Shown: one piece after another, positions 16,962 to 25,180 of the stretch
How the letters are laid out: each line of letters begins with the position of its first letter
Position numbering within the stretch: position 1 is the first letter of the stretch
DNA from: Cryobacterium lactosi
GTDB taxonomy: Bacteria > Actinomycetota > Actinomycetes > Actinomycetales > Microbacteriaceae
NCBI RefSeq assembly: GCF_004403945.1
Contig: NZ_SOHM01000051.1
Span: 330-64,329, forward strand
DNA length: 64,000 bases
Direction: 5' to 3'
Made by a program: the position numbers and the translations under genes
Notes under the pieces: generated by a model
The model's input: the letters and a program-made list of their open reading frames with translations, nothing else
What the model was told of the DNA's origin: nothing
The model's database searches: none

Positions 16962-17759
16962 CTAGGCGGATGCCTCGGGCCGGCCGGCAGACTCCGCGAG
17001 CGGCTCCGCGGTCGGGTCGGCGACCGGCTCGGTGGCGAGGTCGGCGGCGGGGGTCACTTTGGCGCGGGATGCCCGCTTGGCCGGCTTCACCGGCGCAGAG
17101 AGGTCGACCGGCGCTGCGGGGTCGGCCGAACCGGTGGTTTCAGCGGGTTCGGCGGCCGCGACGACCTTGGCCGGCCTGACCCGCTTGGCGGGCTTGACCG
17201 GAGTAGTCGGCTCCGCGGGGTCGGTTGCCGCGACAGGCTTGACGGCCTTGGGGGTACGCGTGCGCCTGACCGGCTTGACCGGCTTGACCGGTGCGGCCGG
17301 TGCGGCCGGCTCGGCCGGCTCGGTCGGCTCGGTCGGCCGTGCGGCCTCCGTCGCAGTCGACTCTGCCGGCGCGACGGATTCGTCCAGTTCCGGCACATCC
17401 TGGGCTTCGGTGGCCTCGAGCTTGAGCGAGGCGATGAGGTCTGGCGCGTGGTTGGTCGACAGGATCACCCGGGCGAAGTCGTCGCCGGTCAGGTCGATCA
17501 CGACGGCCTGGCGGCGGCGCTTGATGGCCAGGAAGTCCTTGCCGCCGTGGAACTTCCACACGCCGACGGCCACGACCAGCGGCACGAGTGCGCCGGGGGC
17601 ACGGATGCCGCGCACCCAGATCCACGGATCATCCGTGATCGTGACCGACCGGATGTTCTCCCGCTGGATCACCACGTTCTCTCGGCGGAAGGCCAGCGTT
17701 TTCTCCGCGGGCGTCAGGTGAATCTCCAGCCGGTCGGGATGTACGCGCAAGGAAGCCAT
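16962..17759 (-). CDS. Hypothetical protein with compact N-terminal domain and Lys/Pro/Ala-rich tail
   Basis: A 265-residue protein in two parts. Residues 1-~115 form a compact region with alternating strands (LEIHLTPAEKTLAFRRENVVI, IRSVTITDDPWIWVRGIRAPG, DFLAIKRRRQAVVIDLTG) that recalls small PH-like actinobacterial proteins, with one hydrophobic stretch around PGALVPLVVAVGVW. Residues ~130-265 are low complexity, with recurring VKPxKRxRxxK blocks separated by Pro/Glu/Thr stretches, reminiscent of histone-H1-like DNA-binding tails. The start is six bases after CAGACT on the minus strand, suggesting leaderless translation. Function unknown. Confidence 0.75.
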   Translation of the reverse strand: MASLRVHPDRLEIHLTPAEKTLAFRRENVVIQRENIRSVTITDDPWIWVRGIRAPGALVPLVVAVGVWKFHGGKDFLAIKRRRQAVVIDLTGDDFARVILSTNHAPDLIASLKLEATEAQDVPELDESVAPAESTATEAARPTEPTEPAEPAAPAAPVKPVKPVRRTRTPKAVKPVAATDPAEPTTPVKPAKRVRPAKVVAAAEPAETTGSADPAAPVDLSAPVKPAKRASRAKVTPAADLATEPVADPTAEPLAESAGRPEASA

Positions 17760-17765
17760 TCCCCC

Positions 17766-17771
17766 AGTCTG
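17766..17771 (-). promoter_or_regulatory. Possible leaderless -10 box of the Lys/Pro-tailed protein gene
   Basis: CAGACT on the minus strand, six bases (GGGGGA) before ATG at 17759. Confidence 0.4.
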
Positions 17772-17856
17772 CCCGGTCCGGCTGGAAAACCCCCTGTCGC
17801 TAACTCACAAAGCCGTAACGCCGCCGCGGTGGAATCCGTTGCCATCTGTTACCCGT

Positions 17857-17896
17857 GCGGACGATTGCGCCCGGGACGCCGGGCGCAATTGTCCGC
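17857..17896. terminator. 18-base-pair hairpin downstream of hemL
   Basis: Arms 17857-17874 (GCGGACGATTGCGCCCGG) and 17879-17896 pair at 17 of 18 positions around a GACG loop. It begins 23 bases after the hemL stop and lies upstream of the next minus-strand gene. There is no U-tract on either strand, so it may act as a GC-hairpin terminator or an mRNA-end stabiliser. Confidence 0.6.
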
Positions 17897-17918
17897 TTTG
17901 GGAACAGTTATCGGAAGG

Positions 17919-19250
17919 CTAGACCGTGGGGCGGGCCTCGGCGGCGGCCTTGGCGGCGGCCGGCAGCGCCTCGAGGATCTTGCCGATCGAGTCGCCGTCG
18001 TGTGCCGCGGAGACGAACCAGGCCTCGAACACCGACGGCGGCAGCGAGATACCGCTCTCCAGCATCGAGTGGAAGAACGGCCCGTACCGGTAGGTCTCCT
18101 GGCGCTTGACCCCCGCGTAGCTCCGTGGCGGGGTGATGGCCGCGTCCTGGCCGAAGACGAAGCTGAACAGGTTGCCGGCGTGCTGCACGCTGTGCGCCAC
18201 ACCCTCGGCGAAGAGCGCGCTCGAGACGGCGTCGGCGAGCAGCTCGGCGGTCTCGTCGAGCCGTGCGTACACGGTGTGGTCGGCCGCCGTCAGGGTGGCG
18301 ATACCGGCGGCCACGGCCACCGGGTTGCCGGAGAGCGTGCCGGCCTGGTAGACCGGGCCGGCCGGGGCCAGGAAGTCCATCACGTCGGCCCGGCCGCCGA
18401 GCGCGGCGACCGGGAGCCCGCCGCCGATGACCTTGCCGTAGGTGAACAGGTCGGGTGTGTAACTCTCGCCGTCCTCCGCCTGCAGCGCCCAGAAGCCGCC
18501 GGAGTGCACCCGGAAGCCGGTGAGCACCTCGTCGACGATGAGCAGCGCGCCGTACTCGTGCGCGAGGTCGCACAGGGCCGCGTTGAAGCCGGCATCCGGG
18601 GCGACCACGCCCATGTTCGCCGCGGCGGCCTCGGTGATCACGGCGGCGATCTGGCCCGGGTAGGTCTCGAAGGCGGCACGCACCGCGTCGAGGTCGTTGT
18701 ACGGCAGCACCAGGGTCTGCGCGGCGGTGGCCGCGGTGACGCCGGCCGAACCGGGCAGGGCGAGGGTGGCCAGGCCGGAGCCCGCCTCGGCAAGCAGACC
18801 GTCGGAGTGGCCGTGGTAGTGGCCGGCGAACTTGATCAGCAGGTCGCGCTGGGTGAAGCCGCGGGCCAGCCGGATGGCCGTCATGGTGGCCTCGGTGCCG
18901 GTGGAGACCAGGCGGAGCTTCTCGATCGCGCCCACCCGGCTCTTGATCAGCTCGGCCAGCACGGTCTCGCCGGGGGTGGACGCGCCGAAGGACAGGCCCA
19001 GGGCGGCGGCCTCTTGCACCGCGGCGACCACGGCGGGGTGCGCGTGACCGAGGATCGCCGGGCCCCACGAGCTGACCAGGTCGACGTACTCCCGGTCGTC
19101 GGAGTCGGTGACATACGCCCCGGCCGCCTTCACGAGGAACAACGGGGTGCCGCCGACGGAGCGGAAGGCACGCACCGGCGAGTTGACGCCGCCCGGGATG
19201 GAGAGCTGCGCGCGCGCGAAGAGCTCGTCGTTGTGGGTGGTGTGGGTCAT
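17919..19250 (-). CDS. hemL: Glutamate-1-semialdehyde 2,1-aminomutase
   Basis: A 443-residue class III PLP aminotransferase converting glutamate-1-semialdehyde to 5-aminolevulinate, the second step of the C5 haem pathway. Seen are the opening [10 protein letters not shown], the PLP-binding region [31 protein letters not shown] and the Schiff-base lysine in [14 protein letters not shown]. Length fits the family. The ATG overlaps the hemB stop (ATGA). Reading further upstream merely enters hemB. Confidence 0.96.
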   Translation of the reverse strand: MTHTTHNDELFARAQLSIPGGVNSPVRAFRSVGGTPLFLVKAAGAYVTDSDDREYVDLVSSWGPAILGHAHPAVVAAVQEAAALGLSFGASTPGETVLAELIKSRVGAIEKLRLVSTGTEATMTAIRLARGFTQRDLLIKFAGHYHGHSDGLLAEAGSGLATLALPGSAGVTAATAAQTLVLPYNDLDAVRAAFETYPGQIAAVITEAAAANMGVVAPDAGFNAALCDLAHEYGALLIVDEVLTGFRVHSGGFWALQAEDGESYTPDLFTYGKVIGGGLPVAALGGRADVMDFLAPAGPVYQAGTLSGNPVAVAAGIATLTAADHTVYARLDETAELLADAVSSALFAEGVAHSVQHAGNLFSFVFGQDAAITPPRSYAGVKRQETYRYGPFFHSMLESGISLPPSVFEAWFVSAAHDGDSIGKILEALPAAAKAAAEARPTV

Positions 19251-20233
19251 CGGGCATCCGTTTCGGTGAGCCAGGCGGCGAGTTCGACCGCCCAGTAGGT
19301 GAGAATGGCGTCGGCGCCGGCGCGGCGGATGCTGAGCACCGACTCCTCGATGGCGCGGCGGCGGTCGATCCAACCCTGGGCGGCGGCGGCCTCGATCATG
19401 GCGTACTCGCCCGAGACCTGGTACGCCCAGACGGGCACCTCGCTCATGGCGGCGACCTCGGCGAGCACGTCGAGGTAGCTGCCCGCGGGCTTGACCATGA
19501 CGACGTCGGCGCCCTCGTCGATGTCGATGCGGGCCTCGCGCACGCCCTCGCGGCGGTTGGCGGGGTCGAGCTGATAGGTGCGGCGGTCGCCGACCAGGGT
19601 GGACTGCACGGCCTCGCGGAACGGGCCGTAGTAGGCCGAGGCGTACTTGGCCGAGTAGGCCAGCACGGCGGTGTCGGCGTGGCCGGCGGCGTCGAGGGCG
19701 GCGCGCACGGAGGCGACCTGGCCGTCCATCATGCCGGAGAGGCCGAGCAACGCCGAGCCGGCCTCGGCCTGGGCCAGCGCCATCTCGTTGTAACGCAGCA
19801 GGGTGGCGTCGTTGTCGACATGACCGTCGGCGGCGAGCACGCCGCAGTGGCCGTGGTCGGTGAATTCGTCCAGGCACAGATCGGTCTGCACGACCAGGGC
19901 GTCGCCCACCTCGGCCACGAGCGCGCGGGTGGCGGCGTTCAGGATGCCGTCGGGGTCGGTGGCCCCGGTGCCGGTGGCGTCACGCACGGCGGGCACGCCG
20001 AAGAGCATCACCCCGCCGATGCCGGCCGCTGCAGCCTCGGCCACGGCGCGGCGGGCGCCGTTGATGCTGTGCTGCACAACGCCGGGCATCGAGGAGATCG
20101 GGGTGGAGTCGGTGCCCTCACGCACGAACATCGGCAGAACGAGCTCGGCGGGGTGGACACGGGTTTCGCTGGCCAGGCGGCGGAGTGCGGGGGTAGTGCG
20201 CAGTCGTCGCGGGCGGATGACGGGGTTTATCAC
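19247..20233 (-). CDS. hemB: Delta-aminolevulinic acid dehydratase (porphobilinogen synthase)
   Basis: A 328-residue enzyme condensing two 5-aminolevulinates into porphobilinogen. The two catalytic lysines lie in [14 protein letters not shown] and [12 protein letters not shown]. The metal-site segment reads [15 protein letters not shown]: compared with the Cys-x-Cys...Cys zinc type, the middle cysteine is aspartate, an intermediate metal-site pattern. The GTG start stands six bases after TAGGCT, indicating that hemB-hemL has its own leaderless promoter apart from hemQHCD. hemL overlaps the 3' end. Confidence 0.96.
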   Translation of the reverse strand: MINPVIRPRRLRTTPALRRLASETRVHPAELVLPMFVREGTDSTPISSMPGVVQHSINGARRAVAEAAAAGIGGVMLFGVPAVRDATGTGATDPDGILNAATRALVAEVGDALVVQTDLCLDEFTDHGHCGVLAADGHVDNDATLLRYNEMALAQAEAGSALLGLSGMMDGQVASVRAALDAAGHADTAVLAYSAKYASAYYGPFREAVQSTLVGDRRTYQLDPANRREGVREARIDIDEGADVVMVKPAGSYLDVLAEVAAMSEVPVWAYQVSGEYAMIEAAAAQGWIDRRRAIEESVLSIRRAGADAILTYWAVELAAWLTETDAR

Positions 20234-20239
20234 CCGACC

Positions 20240-20245
20240 AGCCTA
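20240..20245 (-). promoter_or_regulatory. Leaderless-type -10 box of hemB
   Basis: TAGGCT on the minus strand, six bases before the GTG start at 20233. Confidence 0.6.
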
Positions 20246-20248
20246 GGC

Positions 20249-20268
20249 CTCCCGCCTGAGAGCGGGAG
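20249..20268 (-). terminator. Hairpin between hemD and hemB
   Basis: CTCCCGC / GCGGGAG with a six-base loop, placed between the hemD stop and the hemB promoter. This is where a hemQHCD transcript would end. No U-tract. Confidence 0.45.
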
Positions 20269-20299
20269 CGGCGGCCGGTCGGGCCCTGGTGCCGCTCCG

Positions 20300-21085
20300 T
20301 TACAGGTCGCGGGGGGCGAGGCGCACGAGGGCCTCGATGAGGGACTCGGCGCTGCGCTCGTCGGCGACGACGTCGACGCGCAGGCCGATGGCCGCCGCAT
20401 CCTTCGCCGTGCGCGGGCCGATGCAGGCCACCAGGGTGGTCGTGGGGATCGGGCCGAGCTGGTCCTGCACCTGCTGGGCCACGCTGCCACTGGTGACCAG
20501 CACCGCGTGCACCCGGCCGGCCTTGACGTCGGCGACGACCCGGTCGGAGACCGGGACGCCCACGGTGCGGTACGCCACGACCGACTCGACGTCGTGGCCG
20601 ATCCGGCGCAGGCCCTCGGTGAGCAGCGGCTTGGCGATCTCCGAGCGCAGGGTGAGCACCCGAAGCGGGATGACGCCGTGGGTGGCGGCCTCCCAGTCGG
20701 CCAGCAGGCCCTTGGCGGAGTTGTCCTCCGACGGCACGATATCGACGTGGTAGCCGGCGGCCACGAGCGCGGCGGCGGTGGTCTCACCGACCGCGGCGAT
20801 GCGGGTACCCGGCGCCACGACGGCGCGGTGCGAGGAGAGCACGTCGACGGTGGTGGCGCTGGTGACGGTCATCCAGTCGAAGTCGCCGGCGGCGAGCTTG
20901 GCCAGCGCCGTGTCGAGTGCGGCGGCGTCGTCGGTGGGGGCGAAGTTGATCATCGGTGCCACGATCGGCAGGGCACCACGGCTGCGCAGGTTCGCCGCGA
21001 CCTGGTCGCCCCATGGCCCGCCGCGCGGCACGAGGACGCGCCAGCCGGCCAAGGGCTTGTCGGGGTTGTGCCGTACGGCGCTCAC
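20300..21085 (-). CDS. hemD: Uroporphyrinogen-III synthase
   Basis: A 261-residue HemD protein that cyclises hydroxymethylbilane with inversion of ring D. HemD sequences diverge strongly, but the layout matches: VLVPRGG at the first strand, DWMTVTSATTVDVL, RIAAVGETTAAALVAAGYHVD, and the second domain LVTSGSVAQQV with VACIGPRTAKDA. GTG start overlaps the hemC stop (GTGA). Position directly after hemC supports the call. Confidence 0.92.
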   Translation of the reverse strand: MSAVRHNPDKPLAGWRVLVPRGGPWGDQVAANLRSRGALPIVAPMINFAPTDDAAALDTALAKLAAGDFDWMTVTSATTVDVLSSHRAVVAPGTRIAAVGETTAAALVAAGYHVDIVPSEDNSAKGLLADWEAATHGVIPLRVLTLRSEIAKPLLTEGLRRIGHDVESVVAYRTVGVPVSDRVVADVKAGRVHAVLVTSGSVAQQVQDQLGPIPTTTLVACIGPRTAKDAAAIGLRVDVVADERSAESLIEALVRLAPRDL

Positions 21086-22035
21086 GAGGTCACCGACAGG
21101 GGGGCGAACTCGGCGGCGCCGCCGGCCAGAAGCTCACGGGCGGCGCGCTCGGCGACGTCCAGGGCGGCATCCTGCAGGTCGGCGGTGGAGTGTGATTCGG
21201 GAGTCGCGGCGTGCGAGGCCGTGATCCGGCGGGTGCCGTCCGGGCTGTACACGGTGGCGGTGAGGAACAGCAGGCCGTCATCGATCACGGCGGTCGCACC
21301 GATCGGTGCCGCGCAGCCGGCCTCGAGCCGGGCGAGCACGTGGCGCTCGGCCGTGACGGTGGCCTGGGTGGTGGCGTGGTTGAGCACGGCGAGGGCCTTG
21401 GTGAGCAGCCGGTCGGGCTTGCCCTCCCGCACCTCGATGGCCAGGGCGCCCTGGCCGGGCGCGGTGGGCCAGTCGGAAAGCTCAAGGTAGTCGGTGGCCA
21501 CATTCTCGAGCAGGCCAAGCCGGCCGAGGCCCGCGGCGGCGAGCACGACGGCATGCAGGGTCTCGTCGGTGACCAGGGCGAGGCGGGTACCCACGTTGCC
21601 GCGGATGTCGACGACCTCGAGGTCCGGGCGCATTTCACGCAGCTGCGCGACACGGCGCGGCGAACCGGTGCCGACCTTGGCGCCCTCCGGCAGCGTGGCG
21701 AGGGTGAAGCCGTCGCGTGCGCAGAGCACGTCCCTGGCGTCGGCGCGTTTGGGCGTTGCCCCGATGGCCAGGCCCGCGTACGGGTCGGTGGGCAGGTCCT
21801 TGAACGAGTGCACGACAACGTCGCATTCGTCATTCAGCAGCGCCTCACGCAGGGCGCTGGCGAAGACGCCGGTGCCGCCGAGGCTGGAGAGCGACTCGCG
21901 GGACACGTCGCCGTGTGTGGTGATCGGGATGATCTCCACGTCTCCGCCGATGGCCGCCTGAATACGATTCGCGACCGCCGTGGTCTGGGCCATGGCCAGG
22001 GCGCTGCCCCGGGTGCCGACGCGGATGACGCTCAC
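21082..22035 (-). CDS. hemC: Porphobilinogen deaminase (hydroxymethylbilane synthase)
   Basis: A 317-residue enzyme that polymerises four porphobilinogens. Evident are RVGTRGSALAMAQT, the catalytic Asp in HSFKDLPT, the substrate-binding arginines in GSPRRVAQL and DIRGNVGTRL, and the dipyrromethane-cofactor cysteine in LEAGCAAPIGA (Cys241). The GTG at 22035 overlaps the hemH stop, giving a start that matches the conserved N-terminus exactly. Confidence 0.96.
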   Translation of the reverse strand: MSVIRVGTRGSALAMAQTTAVANRIQAAIGGDVEIIPITTHGDVSRESLSSLGGTGVFASALREALLNDECDVVVHSFKDLPTDPYAGLAIGATPKRADARDVLCARDGFTLATLPEGAKVGTGSPRRVAQLREMRPDLEVVDIRGNVGTRLALVTDETLHAVVLAAAGLGRLGLLENVATDYLELSDWPTAPGQGALAIEVREGKPDRLLTKALAVLNHATTQATVTAERHVLARLEAGCAAPIGATAVIDDGLLFLTATVYSPDGTRRITASHAATPESHSTADLQDAALDVAERAARELLAGGAAEFAPLSVTS

Positions 22036-23126
22036 GGCGCGATTCCAGCGACCGCCGGCTTGAAGCCGAGGCGCACGTTCTCGCAGCAGCCCGGGCGGCA
22101 GACGTCGTACCAGGGGCCGAGGTCGGTCAGGGCGGGGCGGTCCTCGGCAGGCACGTCGTTCAGACGTTCCTCGACCAGGTCGATCAGCCCGCTCACGTAG
22201 ACCGGGTCGGCGCCGGGGGTGGGCACCCGCACCGAGAACAGACCGTGCTCCTTGGCCGTTTCGGTGGCCTCGTTGTCGAGGTCCCACATGACCTCCATGT
22301 GGTCGCTGACGAAGCCGAGCGGCACGATGACGACGGCGCGGATGCCGCGCGCCGGCAGCAGCGCGATGGCGTCGTTGATGTCGGGCTCGAGCCACGGCAT
22401 GCTGGGCGGGCCGCTGCGGGACTGGTACACCAGTTGCCACGAGGATTCGAGGCCCTGCATGACCACGTCGGCCACGGCCATGTGCTGGGCGGCATAGGCG
22501 CCGTCGGGGCCGAAGCCACGCTCGGCCGGTCCGCTCTTGGCTGCGTCGGTGGACGGAATCGAGTGCGTCGAGAACAGCACCTCGACCTCGGTGGCGAGGT
22601 CGATGCCGGGAATCTGGGCCTCGATGTCGGCCAGGCCCTGGCGCACACCCGTGATGAACGGGGTGACGAAGCCGGGGTGGTCGAAGAACTGGCGGATCTT
22701 GTCGATCTGCACGGTGCCGGCGAGCCCGGTCGAATCCAGCGCCTGGGCGAAGTCCTCCCGGTACTGGCGGCAGCCGGAGTACGAGCTGTACGCACTCGTG
22801 GCGATGGCAAGCAGGCGGTCCTGGCCGTTGGCGTGCGCCTCGGCGATGGTGTCGGGCAGGTAGGGCGCCCAGTTGCGGTTGCCCCAGATCACCGGGATCT
22901 CGATGCCCCGGCGGTCCAGCTCGGCCTGCAGGGCGGCCCGCAATACACGGTTCTGCTGATTGATGGGGCTGATGCCGCCGAAGTGGCGGTAGTGCACCGC
23001 GACCTCTTCGAGGCGTTCCTCGGGGATGCCGCGGCCGCGGGTGACGTTGCGCAGGAACGGGATCACGTCGTCCTGGCCCTCTGGTCCACCGAAGCCGGCG
23101 AGCAGGATGGCGTCGTAGCTCGTCAT
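22032..23126 (-). CDS. hemH: Coproporphyrin III ferrochelatase
   Basis: A 364-residue ferrochelatase, also called CpfC, inserting iron into coproporphyrin III. Seen are LLAGFGGPEGQDDV, HYRHFGGISPINQQN, the metal-site SAYSSYSGCRQYRED, FSTHSIPS and VVPLGFVSDHMEVMWDLD. Cysteines in SGCRQ and in the C-terminal VCRPGCC cluster match the four-cysteine pattern that ligates a [2Fe-2S] cluster in actinobacterial ferrochelatases. The ATG overlaps the hemQ stop by one base. Context with hemQ and hemY places it in the coproporphyrin-dependent pathway. Confidence 0.95.
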   Translation of the reverse strand: MTSYDAILLAGFGGPEGQDDVIPFLRNVTRGRGIPEERLEEVAVHYRHFGGISPINQQNRVLRAALQAELDRRGIEIPVIWGNRNWAPYLPDTIAEAHANGQDRLLAIATSAYSSYSGCRQYREDFAQALDSTGLAGTVQIDKIRQFFDHPGFVTPFITGVRQGLADIEAQIPGIDLATEVEVLFSTHSIPSTDAAKSGPAERGFGPDGAYAAQHMAVADVVMQGLESSWQLVYQSRSGPPSMPWLEPDINDAIALLPARGIRAVVIVPLGFVSDHMEVMWDLDNEATETAKEHGLFSVRVPTPGADPVYVSGLIDLVEERLNDVPAEDRPALTDLGPWYDVCRPGCCENVRLGFKPAVAGIAP

Positions 23127-23890
23127 TACTGCAGCACCTCGACCAGCTCGGCGGTGGTGATGCGCCGCCCCGTGTAGAACGGCACCTCTTCGCGCACGTG
23201 CATGCGGGCGTCGGTGGCGCGGAGCTCGCGCATCAGGTCGACCAGCTCGGTGAGCTCGTCGGACTCGATCGGCAGCAGCCACTCGTAGTCGCCGAGGGCG
23301 AACGAGGAGACGGTGTTGGCGATGGCCCCGCGGAACGCGGCACCCTTGCGGCCGTGGTCGGCGAGCATCTGGCTGCGCTCGGCCTCCGGCAGCAGGTACC
23401 ACTCGTAGCTGCGCACGAACGGGTAGACGGTGAGCCAGCCCTTGGGCTCGACACCGCGGAGGAATCCGGGCACGTGGCTCTTGTTGAACTCGGCGTCGCG
23501 GTGCACCCCCATGGCGTTCCAGGTGGGCAGCAGGCTCTTGAGCAGGCGGCTGCGACGCAGCTCCCGGTTAGCCCACTGCAGGGTCTGGGCCTCGTCGGCG
23601 TGGGTCCAGAGCATCACGTCGGCGTCGGCCCGGAGGCCGGACACGTCGTAGATCCCGCGCAGGGTCACGCCCTCGGCTTCGACGAGGGCGATGATGTCGT
23701 CGAGCTCGTCGACGAAACGCGGTACGTCACGGCCGTCGAGATCGTCGGGGTTGGACGGGTCCTTGCGCAGCACAGTGAAGAGGGTGAATCCGGAGGGGGA
23801 GGCCTCGGTGGGTTCAGCCTCTGACGAGGTGTGTGAAGCGGGGGTGGGCGTGGTCTTGTCTACTGCCTCTCCGGCAGCCGGGTGAGTCAT
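23126..23890 (-). CDS. hemQ: Coproheme decarboxylase (ChdC/HemQ)
   Basis: A 254-residue chlorite-dismutase-family enzyme that converts coproheme III to haem b by two oxidative decarboxylations. The catalytic tyrosine is in TVYPFVRSYEWY and the proximal histidine probably in LADHGRKG. An N-terminal ~35-residue Thr/Pro/Glu-rich extension precedes the first strand (GFTLFTVLRK). It is the first gene of the coupled hemQ-hemH-hemC-hemD unit. A TAGAGACT-like box lies shortly upstream of the ATG but the spacing is not decisive. Confidence 0.95.
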   Translation of the reverse strand: MTHPAAGEAVDKTTPTPASHTSSEAEPTEASPSGFTLFTVLRKDPSNPDDLDGRDVPRFVDELDDIIALVEAEGVTLRGIYDVSGLRADADVMLWTHADEAQTLQWANRELRRSRLLKSLLPTWNAMGVHRDAEFNKSHVPGFLRGVEPKGWLTVYPFVRSYEWYLLPEAERSQMLADHGRKGAAFRGAIANTVSSFALGDYEWLLPIESDELTELVDLMRELRATDARMHVREEVPFYTGRRITTAELVEVLQ

Positions 23891-23950
23891 GTCTACTAGT
23901 CTCTACCGCTTTGCCCGGAGAGCCAAAAGTAGCCCAGCCCACCCGGCCGT

Positions 23951-24244
23951 TCAGCGGCGGTCGAGGACCGTCTTGACGCCCCACCAGACGACGGTGCCCA
24001 CCGCGGCAGCAGCGCCGAGGGCGATGCCGGCCAGGGCGACGGGGTTGTCATCGCCGAGCCTGTGCAGGCCCAGGGTGAAGCGCCGGGTGTTGATCTTGAT
24101 CTGCTTGGGCACGTTGAGCTTGTACTCGATGGCGTCGAGGGTGCCGGCGAGCGCGGCACGCGCCCGGTCGGCTTCGGCGCGCAGTTCGGCCGTGCTCCGG
24201 TGGTCGGGGGCGGTGTCCGGGGTGGTGTCCTTGTCAGTGCTCAT
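23951..24244 (-). CDS. DUF3618 family protein
   Basis: A 97-residue protein typical of DUF3618: an N-terminal charged helix (STAELRAEADRARAALAGTLDAIEYKLN) followed by one transmembrane helix (ALAGIALGAAAAVGTVVWW). It is the last gene of a three-gene cassette with the holin-X-like and YtxH-like genes. The start at 24244 lies inside the last codons of the holin-like gene, so translation is coupled; a TTG at 24253 sits directly on the GGGAG motif and is unlikely. Function unknown; these trios are associated with envelope homeostasis in actinobacteria. Confidence 0.85.
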   Translation of the reverse strand: MSTDKDTTPDTAPDHRSTAELRAEADRARAALAGTLDAIEYKLNVPKQIKINTRRFTLGLHRLGDDNPVALAGIALGAAAAVGTVVWWGVKTVLDRR

Positions 24245-24650
24245 ATTCGCCAACTCCCTTGAATGCGTTGACGTCCTTCTGGATGCTCGCGGTCACGCCC
24301 TCCGGATCATGGCTGGTGCCCTTCTTGACCCGGTTGAGCCCGATCAGGGCCAGGATCACCGCGATGAGGAGCAGCGCGACGGCCACGATCAGCGCCGCCA
24401 GCCAGAGCGGCAGCACCAGGTCGAGCGCGATGACGGCCAACGCGATGAACACGATGACCGCGAAGAATGCGAACACCGCCGCGCCGATGAACAGGCCCAG
24501 GCCGATGCCGACATTCTTCGCCTTGCCGGAGATGTCGGCCTTGAAGGCGTCGATCTCAGCCTTGACCAGATCGATGATCTGGCCAGGAAGCTCACTGAGG
24601 AGCGTGAACAGTGACTGCTTGCTTTTGGGGTTGTACCCGCTGTTGCTCAC
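24234..24650 (-). CDS. Phage-holin-family / actinobacterial holin-X-like membrane protein
   Basis: A 138-residue protein with an N-terminal amphipathic part (LFTLLSELPGQIIDLVKAEIDAFKADIS), two transmembrane helices (~50-75 and ~80-105) and a charged C-terminus. This is the usual architecture of the holin-X group, which are not thought to be true holins. GTG at 24650 is preferred because AAGGA lies five bases upstream; the ATG at 24656 touches that motif. Middle gene of the cassette. Confidence 0.82.
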   Translation of the reverse strand: MSNSGYNPKSKQSLFTLLSELPGQIIDLVKAEIDAFKADISGKAKNVGIGLGLFIGAAVFAFFAVIVFIALAVIALDLVLPLWLAALIVAVALLLIAVILALIGLNRVKKGTSHDPEGVTASIQKDVNAFKGVGEYEH

Positions 24651-24681
24651 TGGCATCCTTCCTTGGACTGTCGTCGTGAGG

Positions 24682-25089
24682 TTACTGCGCGGCCGTGGTG
24701 TCGTCTGCGGTCTGCGCGGACTCGGCCGCGGAGGTGGCAGAGGCCGCGGCGGACTTGGCGGACTTCGTGGCGGAGGCGGCGGCCTTGGTGGCCGCAGTGG
24801 CCTCGCCGGGCTTGATACCGGACCTGGATGCCGGGGCTTCCTTGGTCTTGTCGGACTTGTTCGCAACGGCCGAGGCGACCTTCTTGCCCGCTTCGTACAG
24901 GGCGCCGGGCACGTCGCCGACGCGTTCGAGGGCGAAGTCCTTGACCTCGTTCACCCGGCGCTGTACGGGAGGCCGGTTCCACAGGTCTGAGGCGGCCGAC
25001 GCGATCTGGTCGTATCGCTTACGTCCGGCGCGTGCACCCAGCACGTAGCCGACGAGGCCACCCGTGATGAAAAGAAGCTTTCCCCGCAT
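24682..25089 (-). CDS. YtxH-like protein
   Basis: A 135-residue protein starting with a short glycine-rich membrane segment (LLFITGGLVGYVLGARAGRKRYDQI), as in YtxH-family proteins, followed by a helical region and a Lys/Ala/Ser/Thr-rich low-complexity tail. GGAG stands seven bases before the ATG. First gene of the three-gene envelope cassette lodged between hemY and hemQ. Confidence 0.82.
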   Translation of the reverse strand: MRGKLLFITGGLVGYVLGARAGRKRYDQIASAASDLWNRPPVQRRVNEVKDFALERVGDVPGALYEAGKKVASAVANKSDKTKEAPASRSGIKPGEATAATKAAASATKSAKSAAASATSAAESAQTADDTTAAQ

Positions 25090-25180
25090 TGTGACTCCAT
25101 TCCTTTACGTTCATGTAGTGTCCCAGCGTAACCCCCCGGCACGGAGAGGCCCATATGTGCAACGCCTGAAACAGTCCTGA

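Noticed and set aside
17919..19877. Reading hemL with a ~200-residue N-terminal extension
   Set aside because: The extension is hemB read in the wrong frame; the conserved start MTHTTHNDE at 19250 overlaps the hemB stop in the usual ATGA fashion.
24647..24982. Pro/Arg-rich open frames over the ytxH/holin genes
   Set aside because: Shifted-frame shadows of Lys/Ala-rich coding sequence; no ribosome-binding site and no family resemblance.
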